DNA from: Rhodococcus opacus B4
GTDB lineage: Bacteria; Actinomycetota; Actinomycetes; Mycobacteriales; Mycobacteriaceae
Reading direction: 5' to 3'
Length of the DNA: 64,000 nt
Assembly (NCBI RefSeq): GCF_000010805.1
Contig: NC_012522.1
Location: forward strand, 5,270,001-5,334,000
Each line of letters starts with the position of its first letter. Position 1 is the stretch's first letter. This document shows positions 63,964-64,000 of the stretch, one piece after another. The position numbers were made by a program, and so were the translations under genes. The notes beneath the pieces were generated by a model. The model saw only the letters and a list, made by a program, of their open reading frames with translations. It was not told the origin of the DNA and made no database searches.

Positions 63964-64000
63964 CTACGGTTTCTCGAAGGCGACCACCCGGTCGGTTCCG
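63964..64000 (-). CDS. C-terminal end of an unidentified gene, cut by window edge
   Basis: On the minus strand the window enters an open frame reading [11 protein letters not shown] and then TAG. Only 11 residues are visible, so neither reality nor function can be judged. The 63-bp gap to the membrane peptide would fit a gene upstream in the same operon. Confidence 0.3.
   Translation of the reverse strand, partial: GTDRVVAFEKP

Overview
The window is chromosomal DNA of a high-GC actinobacterium of the mycolic-acid group, most likely a Rhodococcus. I base this on very high third-position GC, many GTG starts, genes joined by 4-bp stop/start overlaps, and a purine gene neighbourhood laid out as I remember it from Mycobacterium tuberculosis (purC, prolyl oligopeptidase, purS-purQ, M18 aminopeptidase, purL, sterol-carrier-like protein, purF, purM, DUF3073, ygfZ, pabC, nitrobindin). 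I saw no insertion sequence, tRNA, rRNA or CRISPR array.

1-14.1 kb is one side of a siderophore locus: the 3' end of an NRPS (A-T-E), a ferric-siderophore binding lipoprotein behind an IdeR-like iron box, a second NRPS (C-A-T-E-C-A-T-E), a free-standing aryl carrier protein like the EntB C-terminus, and an EntS-like exporter. The aryl carrier points to a catecholate-type product. The visible assembly line epimerises at every module and has no thioesterase, so release must lie elsewhere.

14.1-33.6 kb is mainly carbon uptake. It holds a double-AsnC regulator with a DUF3311/SSS symporter/amidase operon; a DctA transporter with a D-malate/tartrate-type dehydrogenase and a divergent LysR regulator; a lipid kinase; a hydroxyacid dehydrogenase coupled to a 14-TM exporter; purC and ptrB; a tiny exported peptide under a perfect CRP/GlxR-type site; and a CitA/DcuS-type two-component system divergent from a second DctA.

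33.6-55.6 kb is the housekeeping purine region: purS-purQ, purL, purF and purM, interleaved with gpx, malQ, a TetR/macrolide-type glycosyltransferase pair, pepC, membrane hydrolases, and a coupled ygfZ-MOSC-asparaginase operon. Together with purC these cover de novo purine steps 1, 4, 5 and the SAICAR step. Several genes carry a TANNNT -10 hexamer only 6-8 nt before the start codon, the signature of leaderless transcripts.

55.6-64 kb holds cydABDC (cytochrome bd oxidase and its ABC exporter), preceded by a BlaI-like dyad and a hairpin and followed by a structured segment with a strong Shine-Dalgarno sequence but no normal gene. Next comes an AbiEi/DUF559-like gene bracketed by two 44-bp palindromic direct repeats, then nitrobindin coupled to a 32-residue membrane peptide. 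The repeat-bracketed gene, the post-cyd structured segment and the two micro-proteins are the least-explained parts of the window.
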